From: Bacillus glycinifermentans
Lineage (GTDB): Bacteria; Bacillota; Bacilli; Bacillales; Bacillaceae
DNA length: 64,000 nucleotides
Direction: 5' to 3'
NCBI RefSeq assembly: GCF_001042475.2
Contig: NZ_LECW02000001.1
Location: 62,001 to 126,000, forward strand
Below are positions 25,146-32,912 of the stretch, one piece after another (the stretch's first letter is position 1; every line of letters starts with the position of its first letter). The notes under the pieces are model-generated. The model had not been told where the DNA came from and did no database searches. It was given only the letters and a program-made list of their open reading frames with translations. The position numbers and the translations under genes are program-made.

Positions 25146-26201
25146 ATGCAGCCTGAAGATATCGTCAGAAGCGGACCGAATCAATATATATGCAAGGAAG
25201 GAATTACGCGGGAGCTCCCGGCGTTTTTAGAAGGGTTCAAGCATCCTGTGATTGTCACCGGGGTGAAGTCGTTTGCGGCTTTTTCCAATCATGCGGCGCT
25301 TCCGGCTGATTGGAAGGTGATTCAGCAGAAGGGCTACAGTTCGCTTCGTACGATTCGCGAAGCAGCCGAGGAAGCAGGCGCGGCGGATATCATCATCGGG
25401 ATTGGCGGGGGAACCGTTTTAGATACGGCAAAGGCCGTTGCCGACTTTTTGAACATTGAGGTGATGACGATTCCGACAATCCCGGGTACATGCGCCGCAG
25501 CTACGCCGCTCAGCGTGATTTACGATGACGAAGGGAACTTTGAAGGGGTGCAGTACCATAAACGTTCCAGCTATTTGACGCTTGTTGACCCAATTTTGCT
25601 TCTTTCATCGCCGATTGCTTACGTAAAAAGCGGGATCGGCGATACGCTTGCGAAGTGGTATGAGGCTGAGGCGATCATCAGAACGACGAAGGATGCGCTG
25701 TCGATCATGGTTCAGTCGGGGCTCAGACAGTCCGTCTATATTCGCGAGATCCTGTTAAACGAGAGTCTGCAGGCTGTAGAAAGCATCGAAAAAGGCGAAC
25801 CATCTCCGGCTTTGGCGAATGTGCTGGAAGCGGTCATCGCGCTTGCGGGAACGGTGGGCGGATATGCGGGCCGCTACGGCAGAATGGCCGGGGCCCATGC
25901 GATTCACAACGGTTTGACGTTTATTCCGGAAACCCATCATGTGCTGCACGGTCAAAAGGTTGCTTACGGTATATTGGTTCAGCTCGCTTTGGAAGGGCGG
26001 ACAGACGAAATTCGCGAGCTGCTTCCGCTTTATGAGGCGCTCGGTTTTCCGAAAAGGCTGCGCGATCTGGGCATTGTCGAAAACATCGAGCAGGCAAAAC
26101 AAAAAATTGCAGCCCACGCGTGCAAACCGGAAGAGTCGCTTTGCTTAATGGGAACGTTCAGCGAAGCGGATGTCGTTGCTGCGATCGAATCATTGGAATA
26201 G
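25146..26201 (+). CDS. Iron-containing alcohol dehydrogenase family (glycerol/hydroxycarboxylate dehydrogenase-like)
   Basis: A 351-residue dehydrogenase. NAD(P) binding is shown by IIIGIGGGTVLDTAKAVAD and TIPTIPGTCAAATPLSVIY. Metal ligands are the aspartate in GIGDTLAKWYEAE and histidines in GAHAIHNGLT and HHVLHGQKVAYG. The protein belongs to the GldA-like subgroup that includes hydroxycarboxylate dehydrogenases. AGAAGGAGATG precedes ATG 25146. The gene is monocistronic between two terminators; substrate specificity cannot be fixed. Confidence 0.85.
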   Translation: MQPEDIVRSGPNQYICKEGITRELPAFLEGFKHPVIVTGVKSFAAFSNHAALPADWKVIQQKGYSSLRTIREAAEEAGAADIIIGIGGGTVLDTAKAVADFLNIEVMTIPTIPGTCAAATPLSVIYDDEGNFEGVQYHKRSSYLTLVDPILLLSSPIAYVKSGIGDTLAKWYEAEAIIRTTKDALSIMVQSGLRQSVYIREILLNESLQAVESIEKGEPSPALANVLEAVIALAGTVGGYAGRYGRMAGAHAIHNGLTFIPETHHVLHGQKVAYGILVQLALEGRTDEIRELLPLYEALGFPKRLRDLGIVENIEQAKQKIAAHACKPEESLCLMGTFSEADVVAAIESLE

Positions 26202-26206
26202 CATGC

Positions 26207-26249
26207 AAAAACAAGGACCGCCGGGCAAAACCGGCGGTCCTTGTTTTTA
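26207..26249. terminator. Bidirectional terminator between Fe-ADH and SurA-like genes
   Basis: AAAACAAGGACCGCCGG and its complement flank a 6-base loop; A-runs and T-runs on both sides make it work in both directions for the convergent genes. Confidence 0.9.
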
Positions 26250-27008
26250 TATTTTAAGTTCTACATCCGCATGCTTTTTCAGCTTTTCAACTTGTTGTCC
26301 GAGCTTTTCCTGCTGTTTTTGCTGTTCGAGCATTGTTTTGATCTGCGATTTCACGTCTTCGAGCTTCGGCGTTTTTTGTTTGCTTTGTTTTTGCTGTGCG
26401 GCGTATTGATCATAATATGATTTGATTTCTTCGTTCGTTACTTTATCCTGCGGGACTTCTTTCTTGATATATTTTTCCGCTTTGATGTTGTCGGCTATTT
26501 CGGATTTGAATCCGGACATGTTTAAGCCGGCTTTTTTTAAAGCGGCATCGAATTGTTGATCGCTTTTATACTGCTTTTTGCTTTCATCAAGCTGTTTGTT
26601 AATTTCCTGCTCAGACGCTTTATAGCCTTTTTTGTCGGCTTCTTCAAGAAGGAGGATTTGTCCGACGAGGCTGTCGAGCGTTTGTTTTTTGATTTGCTTT
26701 GCCGCGTCAGCAGTTGTCGGGTCTTGTCCGGTTTGCTGATATTGCATTTGTGCGGTTGACAATAAGCTGTTGTAGTCGCTGCCGCTGATTTTTTTGCCGT
26801 TGACGACGGCAACGGTTTTCTTGTCATCCACTTTTTGCTTATCGAGCTTTTTCTGCATCGCCTTCATTTGTTTTTCTTGATCCTGTGAGTTTTGCGTTGA
26901 TTTTGCCTGATCATCGGCTTTCGATTTTTGGCTTTCCTCATTTGAACCGCACGCAGCGAGAGCGACAGCCATGAATCCGATCATGAGAGATGAAATCAGT
27001 TTCTTCAT
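26247..27008 (-). CDS. SurA/PrsA-type lipoprotein (foldase-like, without PPIase domain)
   Basis: A 253-residue lipoprotein with lipobox VALAACGS near residue 18 and a Lys/Gln/Asp-rich linker. The SurA N-terminal domain then follows (VAVVNGKKISGSDYNSLL, QIKKQTLDSLVGQILLLEEA, YKASEQEINKQLDESKKQY, VPQDKVTNEEIKSYYDQY). The parvulin domain that PrsA has in the middle is missing, so it may be a chaperone rather than an isomerase. ATG 27008 is preferred since GGAG lies 10 bases upstream. It is anchored outside the membrane and may assist folding of secreted proteins. Confidence 0.82.
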   Translation of the reverse strand: MKKLISSLMIGFMAVALAACGSNEESQKSKADDQAKSTQNSQDQEKQMKAMQKKLDKQKVDDKKTVAVVNGKKISGSDYNSLLSTAQMQYQQTGQDPTTADAAKQIKKQTLDSLVGQILLLEEADKKGYKASEQEINKQLDESKKQYKSDQQFDAALKKAGLNMSGFKSEIADNIKAEKYIKKEVPQDKVTNEEIKSYYDQYAAQQKQSKQKTPKLEDVKSQIKTMLEQQKQQEKLGQQVEKLKKHADVELKI

Positions 27009-27175
27009 CAACATGTGTCTCCTTTCTTGAACAAAAAGTCAGATCGCAAAAAAATGATCTAGTGCGCATTCTAAATGATATTCGCTAAAAAAGAAAGCAT
27101 TTGGAACCGTTTTTCCAATTTGTAATCGAATTGAAAGGAGTTCGTAATGTTTCAGACGAAACGTCCGGTCTGTGA

Positions 27176-27298
27176 TATACTGTAAAAAAAGCGGAAGGGT
27201 GAAAAAAGTCCATGATCTTATAATCCTTTTTAGAAAATTTCGTTACAAGCATATCATCGTATACGTCTATTCGATTTGCCGAATGTAACGTCTTTTTT
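27176..27298 (+). promoter_or_regulatory. Attenuator-like leader of the streptogramin lyase gene with a three-codon upstream ORF
   Basis: A possible -10 box TATACT lies at 27176-27181. GAAGGGTG (27194-27201) is placed to translate the minimal ORF ATG ATC TTA TAA (Met-Ile-Leu) at 27212-27223. After it CGTTACA (27241-27247) and TGTAACG (27284-27290) can pair; the latter is followed by a T-run at 27293-27298. The gene itself starts at 27402. Short uORF plus leader terminator is the layout of ribosome-mediated attenuation at antibiotic resistance genes. The stem is short and the loop long, so the fold is tentative. Confidence 0.45.
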
Positions 27299-27401
27299 CT
27301 GAATAGGATTTGTCATGTGCTTTTATAGAAGAAGTTTTTCTTGCTGTACAGCTGCATCGCCTCCTATTCAGAATAAATCCAAACATACAGGGGGGTTAGC
27401 C

Positions 27402-28280
27402 ATGCAGTTGAACATAAACGAATATCCGCTGCCTGATCTTGCATCAGGACCGTACGGAATCGCAAGAGGCGCGGACGGCGCGCTTTGGTTTACAGAGCAA
27501 AAAGGGAACCGGATCGGCAGAATCACCGCAGCCGGACAGATCACGGAATACGACGTTCCGACGCAGGATGCCGGCGTGTCGATCATCGCCGCCGGAAACA
27601 GCGGGGAGCTCTGGTTTACAGAGTATAAAGCCGGGAAAATCGGGAAAATCACAGTTCAGGGTGAACTGACAGAATATGCGCTTCCGGCTGGATCGGCGCC
27701 ATTCGGAATCACGGAAGGGCCTGACGATGCCGTATGGTACACGGACATGGCAGGCCATAAAATCGGCAGGATGTCCCGTTCGGGGGAGGTTGCGGAGTAT
27801 GAACTGCCCTCTGGGTCATTCCCTTCATTCATTACGGAGGGGTCTGACGGTGCGCTTTGGTTTACGCAAAACCAAAGCAACGCCATCGGCCGCATCGCTC
27901 CGGAGGGCGGCATCCGGGAGTTTCAAATACCCACGAGTCAATCAGGGCCGGTCGGGATTGCGGCTGGTCCGGACGGCGCGCTGTGGTTCGTTGAAATAAA
28001 CGGCAATCAAATCGGGAGGATCACTGTTTCGGGGGAGATCTGCGAATACCCGCTTCCTTCCGAAAATGCCCGGCCCCACGCCATCACCTCAGGCGAAGAC
28101 GGTGCGCTGTGGTTCACGGAGTGGGGCGCCAATCAAATCGGCAGGATCACGGTGGAAGGAGACATCACCGAATATCCCATTCCTGCGGAGTATGCTGAAC
28201 CGCACGGCATCGCCGCAGCGGGTGGCGGGATCTGGTTTGCCGAAGAATGCGGCCAAATCGGCCGGTTAACGATTCGCTAA
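27402..28280 (+). CDS. vgb: Virginiamycin B (streptogramin B) lyase, seven-bladed propeller
   Basis: A 292-residue beta-propeller made of seven repeats of about 42 residues; each has the phrase [10 protein letters not shown] followed by GNRIGRI, with strands such as ITEYDVP. This is the family of Vgb lyases, which open the ring of type B streptogramins by elimination. The active-site histidines of the family are probably those in ARPHAITSG and [12 protein letters not shown] 27402 follows AGGGGGG; an in-frame ATG at 27315 would add 29 Cys-rich residues unlike the family. A strong terminator follows. Confidence 0.88.
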   Translation: MQLNINEYPLPDLASGPYGIARGADGALWFTEQKGNRIGRITAAGQITEYDVPTQDAGVSIIAAGNSGELWFTEYKAGKIGKITVQGELTEYALPAGSAPFGITEGPDDAVWYTDMAGHKIGRMSRSGEVAEYELPSGSFPSFITEGSDGALWFTQNQSNAIGRIAPEGGIREFQIPTSQSGPVGIAAGPDGALWFVEINGNQIGRITVSGEICEYPLPSENARPHAITSGEDGALWFTEWGANQIGRITVEGDITEYPIPAEYAEPHGIAAAGGGIWFAEECGQIGRLTIR

Positions 28281-28283
28281 ACA

Positions 28284-28320
28284 AAGAACGTCCCTGTAAC
28301 ATGGGACGTTCTTCGTTTTT
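28284..28320 (+). terminator. Terminator of vgb
   Basis: AAGAACGTCCC and GGGACGTTCTT, 8-base loop, followed by CGTTTTT. Confidence 0.88.
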
Positions 28321-28328
28321 CGGTGCCA

Positions 28329-28712
28329 CTAGTCCGTCCGTGTTTCCATTTGACGGTGATTGAAAAAGCCGAGGTTTTTATTCATCATGTAAAAATGGAA
28401 AATGTATTCTCCGACCGACATGGCGACTGCTGCGAAAAATGCGGCCAGTGCGGAGGGGCCTCCCTCCACTCCCATCGTACGTGACAGCAGCCAGACAACA
28501 AGAAATGCGACGCCCAAATCGGCCAGCGTGGCGGTAATGTTGCTCGTTTTCGGCAAAATAAACAAGTCGCCAAGCAAGTATGAGACCGCGCCTAAAACTA
28601 CCGTAATCAAGAGGGTATGTCCAAAAGAAAAGCCGAAGCCGAGACCGAGTACAAGATACAAAATCACAATTGTCATGATACCTTTAATCGCAAGAGCTTT
28701 GACATGTTCCAT
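28329..28712 (-). CDS. DUF2512 (YndM-like) four-helix membrane protein
   Basis: A 127-residue membrane protein with four hydrophobic helices ([79 protein letters not shown]). The motif [11 protein letters not shown] is typical of the DUF2512/YndM family of unknown function. ATG 28712 lies 9 bases after GGAG; the ATG at 28718 is too close. It is monocistronic and shares the vgb terminator region. Confidence 0.8.
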   Translation of the reverse strand: MEHVKALAIKGIMTIVILYLVLGLGFGFSFGHTLLITVVLGAVSYLLGDLFILPKTSNITATLADLGVAFLVVWLLSRTMGVEGGPSALAAFFAAVAMSVGEYIFHFYMMNKNLGFFNHRQMETRTD

Positions 28713-28922
28713 CCCCATTCACTCCTTCTTACGAGGTTTACTTTAGTTTTTCCTCGTATGAAGGAATCAAAACATGCTATCAGGCTTCTTTTGGCGGCTG
28801 TTTGAAATATATCCTATATTCCTTGGGAAAATTGCACCTGGTCTTGTTTAAGAAGAGTTAAAGGGTCATTGTTTGGTTTACTGAGGACAAAATACAATAT
28901 CCGGATCGAGCGGGAGACCTAG

Positions 28923-29060
28923 TGGATTGAACCGATTTTGACCGATGAAACGATCAGCGAGCATTTGCACGTCAACGTCGGTGCCCCGGTATTCCTGTCT
29001 GAATCGCTTACATATGATGATCCAGACGGAGTCGTCGAATACGCTAAAGGATCATCACGA
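28923..29060 (+). pseudogene. C-terminal remnant of a GntR/UTRA regulator
   Basis: After a TAG stop the frame reads [18 protein letters not shown] and [25 protein letters not shown], which is the end of a UTRA sensor domain. The winged helix and the first part of UTRA are gone and no start codon or ribosome binding site is present. A terminator stands downstream at 29100-29138. In related systems a GntR-UTRA protein controls amino-sugar PTS operons, and here a ChbG-PTS operon follows, so this may be its lost regulator. Confidence 0.65.
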
Positions 29061-29099
29061 GAGGGGATAGCGTCGAACAACAACATCGCACATAGCCAA

Positions 29100-29138
29100 A
29101 ACCTGTTAACTGAGCATTGTTCAGCAGCAGGTTTTTTT
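29100..29138 (+). terminator. Terminator left behind by the decayed gntR gene
   Basis: AACCTG...CAGGTT with inner CTGA...TCAG pairing, followed by TTTTTTT. Confidence 0.75.
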
Positions 29139-29180
29139 CTTTGTTTTGCGGTCCCCTAAATCGCTGCAACATGCTAAAAG

Positions 29181-29194
29181 TGCCGGATCCGGCA
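29181..29194 (+). promoter_or_regulatory. Perfect palindrome TGCCGGATCCGGCA upstream of chbG
   Basis: A 14-base perfect palindrome 44 bases before the GTG of chbG, followed by TATTTTGAT. It could be an operator of the operon or, less likely, a short terminator. Confidence 0.4.
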
Positions 29195-29237
29195 TATTTT
29201 GATAGGGACACCAAAACATCGCAAAGGGGACATCACG

Positions 29238-29969
29238 GTGAAAAAATTAATCATTAATGCTGACGATTTTGGTTATTCAAGAGGCATCAATTATGGGATT
29301 ATCGATGCCCACAACCTGGGGATTTTAACTTCGGCGACCATAATGGCCAATATGCCGGGAGCCGAACATGCAGCCGGGCTTGCCAAAGCGTATCCGGGCT
29401 TGGGAGTCGGCGTGCATTTGGTGTTGACATGCGGAAGGCCGATTTTGCCGGGCCATCGGACAATCGTTGATGTGAAGGGGGATTTTCGGCGGCTTTCTTT
29501 TTATCAGGGAGCGTTCACGGTAGATTTGGAAGAAGTGTATGACGAGTGGCAAGCGCAAATCGAAACAGTGTATGAATTAGGCCTTAAGCCGACTCATATG
29601 GACAGCCATCATCATATCAACTCCTATGCCGGGATAACGGAAGTGTTTGTAAAATTGGCGAAAGAATTCGGGCTGCCTGTCAGAAATAACATGGAGCATG
29701 CGTCATTGAAACAGATCAAAACGACGGACCGTTTCGAACCCGTTCTCGAAACCGCTTTACAGGACGAACAAGCCGTCAGCCGGCTTTTCAATGACTGTGA
29801 ATCGATAGAAGTCATGACGCATCCGGCTTATCTTGATAAAGCGCTTTTGGCGAATTCCTCGTTTACTTATCCGCGGGCCGATGAGCTGGAGTTTTTGATC
29901 GATTCAGAGACCGTAGAGCGGGTGAGGTCGCTGCAGGACGTACGTTTATCTACATTCGGGGATCTATAA
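29238..29969 (+). CDS. chbG: ChbG/YdjC-type carbohydrate deacetylase
   Basis: A 243-residue enzyme of the YdjC/ChbG family, which removes an N-acetyl group from chitooligosaccharides or their 6-phosphates. Metal ligands are visible: the Asp pair in INADDFGYSRGIN and the histidines in THMDSHHHINSY; VGVHLVLTCG provides the conserved His of the middle motif, and VMTHPAYLD a late one. GTG 29238 follows AAAGGGG. The PTS gene starts 14 bases downstream, forming an operon. ChbG presumably acts on the phosphorylated sugar delivered by that PTS. Confidence 0.88.
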   Translation: MKKLIINADDFGYSRGINYGIIDAHNLGILTSATIMANMPGAEHAAGLAKAYPGLGVGVHLVLTCGRPILPGHRTIVDVKGDFRRLSFYQGAFTVDLEEVYDEWQAQIETVYELGLKPTHMDSHHHINSYAGITEVFVKLAKEFGLPVRNNMEHASLKQIKTTDRFEPVLETALQDEQAVSRLFNDCESIEVMTHPAYLDKALLANSSFTYPRADELEFLIDSETVERVRSLQDVRLSTFGDL

Positions 29970-29983
29970 GAGGGGGAGAGGAG

Positions 29984-31375
29984 ATGAAACATTTTCTTCA
30001 AAAGCTCGGCAAATCGCTGCTCATTCCGATAGCTGCCCTTCCGGCTGCGGGACTTCTGCTTCGGCTGTCTGCTGTAGACATGCTCGACATTCCGCTTTTT
30101 CAGGCGTCGGGCGTCATCTTAAACAATATGGACATCTTGATAGCGATCGGCATTGCCATGGGGCTTGCCAATACAAAGGATAAGGGCATTCCCGCCTTGA
30201 CGGGATTTTTGGCGGTTTCAGTCTTGCAGGAAGGGCTCGGCATCCTGAATCAGAACCTTGATATGAGCGTGTTCGGCGGGGTGGTTGCGGGGCTTGTGGC
30301 TGCGTTTATCTATAATCGATTTCATCAAACCCGGCTACCAAGCATGTTCGCTTTTTTTGGCGGTGAAAAGTTTCCGATTACAATGATCATTTTGGTGATG
30401 ATCCCGATCGCGGGTCTGTTCTCAGTCGTATGGCCTTATGCGCAGTCGGGAATCGACGCTTTTAGCCAAATGCTTGTCGGGCTGGGGGCTTTCGGTATAT
30501 TTGTCTTCGGTTTTTTCAACCGGTTTTTGCTGCCGTTCGGCCTTCATCACGTCATGAATACGTATGTTTATTTTGGTCTCGGACGTTTTGAAACGGCTTC
30601 AAGGGAAACGGTGACAGGCGAAATTACGCGGTTTCTGAATGGCGATCCGGCAGCCGGGTATTTTCTCGGCGGATTTTTCGTCACGATGATGTTTGGCATT
30701 CCGGCGATTGCCTTAGCCATCACACGGGCCGCCAGAACGAAGAAGAAAGAAACGAAGGCGCTGATGTCCTCCGGAGCGGCCACATCGTTGATTACCGGCA
30801 TTACCGAGCCGATTGAATTTACGTTTTTGTTTACCTCGCCGTTATTGTATTTCCTCCATTCTGTATACACGGGTCTTGCCGGCATGGTGCTGTACTTGCT
30901 CGGCATTCGGCACGGCTTTTCGTGGGGAGCGGGAGCAATCGACTATGCGCTGAATCTGAATTTATCTGATCGGGGTCTATTGTTGATTCCGGTCGGCCTC
31001 GCATTCTTTGTCCTCTATTACGTCACCTTTTATCTTGTCATTACAAAACGAAACGTTCCAGTCATCGGCAGGGAACAGGATGCCGAAGCTCCGGCAAAAA
31101 GCGAACCGGGTACAATGCATTCAGGCTATGAAACGATCGCAGCAAACATTCTCCAGCATATCGGGGGAAGAGAAAACGTGATCGCATGCGACAACTGCAT
31201 GACGCGGCTGAGGATGAAATTAACCGATACCTCACTTGCTGATGAAACCAAATTAAAGCAAGCCGGAGCACACGGCGTCATCAAGATCGGAAGGCATGAT
31301 ATCCAGATTGTGATCGGCCCTGGGGCAGCGCATGTGAAGAGGGAATTGGAAAACATCATAGAGCGGGAATCGTAA
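29984..31375 (+). CDS. PTS permease IICB of the glucose/N-acetylglucosamine family
   Basis: A 463-residue phosphotransferase permease. Residues about 1-350 form the EIIC membrane domain (LIPIAALPAAGLLLRL; NRFLLPFGLHHVMNTYVYF; ITGITEPIEFTFLFTSPLLY). The last 90 residues form EIIB with the phosphocysteine in VIACDNCMTRLRMKL. No EIIA domain is attached and none is encoded nearby, so phosphate must come from another sugar EIIA. The link with ChbG points to an N-acetylated amino sugar or chitobiose-like substrate. GGGGGAGAGG precedes ATG 29984. Confidence 0.88.
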   Translation: MKHFLQKLGKSLLIPIAALPAAGLLLRLSAVDMLDIPLFQASGVILNNMDILIAIGIAMGLANTKDKGIPALTGFLAVSVLQEGLGILNQNLDMSVFGGVVAGLVAAFIYNRFHQTRLPSMFAFFGGEKFPITMIILVMIPIAGLFSVVWPYAQSGIDAFSQMLVGLGAFGIFVFGFFNRFLLPFGLHHVMNTYVYFGLGRFETASRETVTGEITRFLNGDPAAGYFLGGFFVTMMFGIPAIALAITRAARTKKKETKALMSSGAATSLITGITEPIEFTFLFTSPLLYFLHSVYTGLAGMVLYLLGIRHGFSWGAGAIDYALNLNLSDRGLLLIPVGLAFFVLYYVTFYLVITKRNVPVIGREQDAEAPAKSEPGTMHSGYETIAANILQHIGGRENVIACDNCMTRLRMKLTDTSLADETKLKQAGAHGVIKIGRHDIQIVIGPGAAHVKRELENIIERES

Positions 31376-31426
31376 ATTCGTCACCGCTTTAGTGTTATCA
31401 TAAAAACAGATAAACGAAAGGGGGGC

Positions 31427-31782
31427 ATGTTCTTAGAAGTTATAAGGCATATACCCGCCTGTACACGAATGATTTGGAATCGGGCTCTGTCATTTTATGA
31501 AAAGCTGTTAGGCTCAAGCTGAGGTTTCAATATCGCGAAACAGGCTTGGAAATCGCTGCAGTCGGTCATTTTTTCATTCTGGCAGGATCGCAAAAGGCAT
31601 TAGAGCCTTACCTTGAAACAAAAGTAACCTTGATTGTCGATTCTGTAGAGGAGTTTAAGAAATGGTTCGTTGACGGCGGTTCCGAGATCATTCGCGACAT
31701 TCAGGAAGTGCCGACGGGGAAAAACATAACGATGAAGCATCCCGATGGATCCATCATCGAATACGTGCGATTCTTCAAGTAA
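31427..31782 (+). pseudogene. Decayed glyoxalase/bleomycin-resistance (VOC) protein gene
   Basis: Starting at ATG 31427 after AAAGGGGGG, family-like pieces occur in alternating frames: KAYTRLYTNDLESG, then ALSFYEKLLGS, then RFQYRETGLEIAAVGHFFIL and onward to 31782 (VTLIVDSVEEFKKWF, HPDGSIIEYVRFFK). At least two frameshifts and two stops separate them. The 3' 237 bases form an open frame without ribosome binding site. A VOC gene that has lost function; sequencing errors alone are unlikely to explain several breaks. Confidence 0.75.
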
Positions 31783-31789
31783 ATAAAAC

Positions 31790-31820
31790 TTGCACCTCCG
31801 GTAACGTGAGGCGTTATGAT
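31790..31820 (+). promoter_or_regulatory. MerR-type promoter with 19-base spacer
   Basis: TTGCAC (31790-31795), a 19-base spacer, TATGAT (31815-31820). The spacer contains the dyad CCTC-N9-GAGG. Such over-long spacers are remodelled by MerR-family activators. It lies directly upstream of a merR gene, suggesting autoregulation. Confidence 0.75.
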
Positions 31821-31844
31821 TGTCTTGTGAGGGGGATGACAAAG

Positions 31845-32618
31845 ATGGAAAAAGATCAATATTATACAATCGGGGCTTTCTCCGAGAAAACCGGCACATC
31901 GATCAGGGCGCTGCACTATTATGATGAAATCGGGCTGCTCAAGCCTGAGAAGCACCCGAGCTCAGGACACCGCCTTTACACGGATCAGGATGAGATGACG
32001 TTGCATAAGATCACGTGTTTTAAATTTTTGGGATACAGCCTTGAGCAAATTGCGCGGCTCATGAGCGATTCCAGCTTTGACATCAGTCTGATTGAAACAC
32101 TGCACAATCAAAAGAAAGAGCTTGAAGGAAAAAAGGAACATATTGAAACCGCATTGAAAGCGGTCAACCGGATGATCGGTCTTCTGGAGGAAGAAAAAGA
32201 AATAGACGGGGCCATTTTCATGAGCCTGATCAACAGCATCCAAACAGAAAAAGATCAGCGTGAATGGCTCGAACAGAACATGCCGGAAGGAGCTGCCGAC
32301 CGGTTGTTTAACAAACCGGAAGAAGTGATGGCATCATTGGATAAATCGTTTATTCAATTAGCCAAACAAGTCAAAAGGCTGGCGGGAAAGCCCGTTGATG
32401 ATCCCGAGGTGCAAGAGATGGCAGATCGGCATATGAAGATGAGTCTTCAGTTTGTCGGCGAGGATGTACTGGCGGCCTTTGGCAGCGTCGATACAGCCGA
32501 AACGGAGAAGTTTGTGAATCAAATTCCTTCGCCTTATACAAAGGAAGAGGAAGAATGGCTGGAACGCGTGTTTGAATATTATATGCTGCATAACGAAAAA
32601 TACCCTTTCCGACAGTAA
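31845..32618 (+). CDS. MerR-family regulator with TipAS-like C-terminal domain
   Basis: A 257-residue regulator. The N-terminal MerR domain reads YTIGAFSEKTGTSIRALHYY, DEIGLLKPEKHPSSGHRLY, and LEQIARLM; a coiled-coil dimerisation helix follows (NQKKELEGKKEHIETALKAV). The C-terminal 130 residues are helical and resemble the drug-sensing domain of Mta/TipA proteins. ATG 31845 is preceded by AGGGGG at 9 bases. It presumably activates its own 19-base-spacer promoter on binding a ligand; no exporter gene is directly attached. Confidence 0.85.
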   Translation: MEKDQYYTIGAFSEKTGTSIRALHYYDEIGLLKPEKHPSSGHRLYTDQDEMTLHKITCFKFLGYSLEQIARLMSDSSFDISLIETLHNQKKELEGKKEHIETALKAVNRMIGLLEEEKEIDGAIFMSLINSIQTEKDQREWLEQNMPEGAADRLFNKPEEVMASLDKSFIQLAKQVKRLAGKPVDDPEVQEMADRHMKMSLQFVGEDVLAAFGSVDTAETEKFVNQIPSPYTKEEEEWLERVFEYYMLHNEKYPFRQ

Positions 32619-32650
32619 AACGCGGCTTTCAGCCGCCATATGCTGTTTGT

Positions 32651-32681
32651 AAAGCGCACGGTGCCTGCCGGGCGCTTTTCG
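32651..32681 (+). terminator. Terminator of the merR gene
   Basis: AAAGCGC-N14-GCGCTTT followed by TTCG; a GCGGC-TTTCA-GCCGC hairpin also lies just upstream (about 32623-32637). Confidence 0.55.
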
Positions 32682-32912
32682 TATTATCGGGAAAGGACAT
32701 TATTTTACATTGCAGCCTTTTTCATTTACTATAAATACTGTCCATTTTTTAGGGGATTTTGTTTTGTACGAGGCTGATGGGAACGGGGTGTATATTGGAA
32801 TACATAGCATATCCACGCATCATAAAGCTTGAAATGACAACATTTGATACGCAAAACAATCAGAGTTAAGGAAATCTGTATTTTTCCGGCTTTGTATTTG
32901 GAGGAAAGGCTT

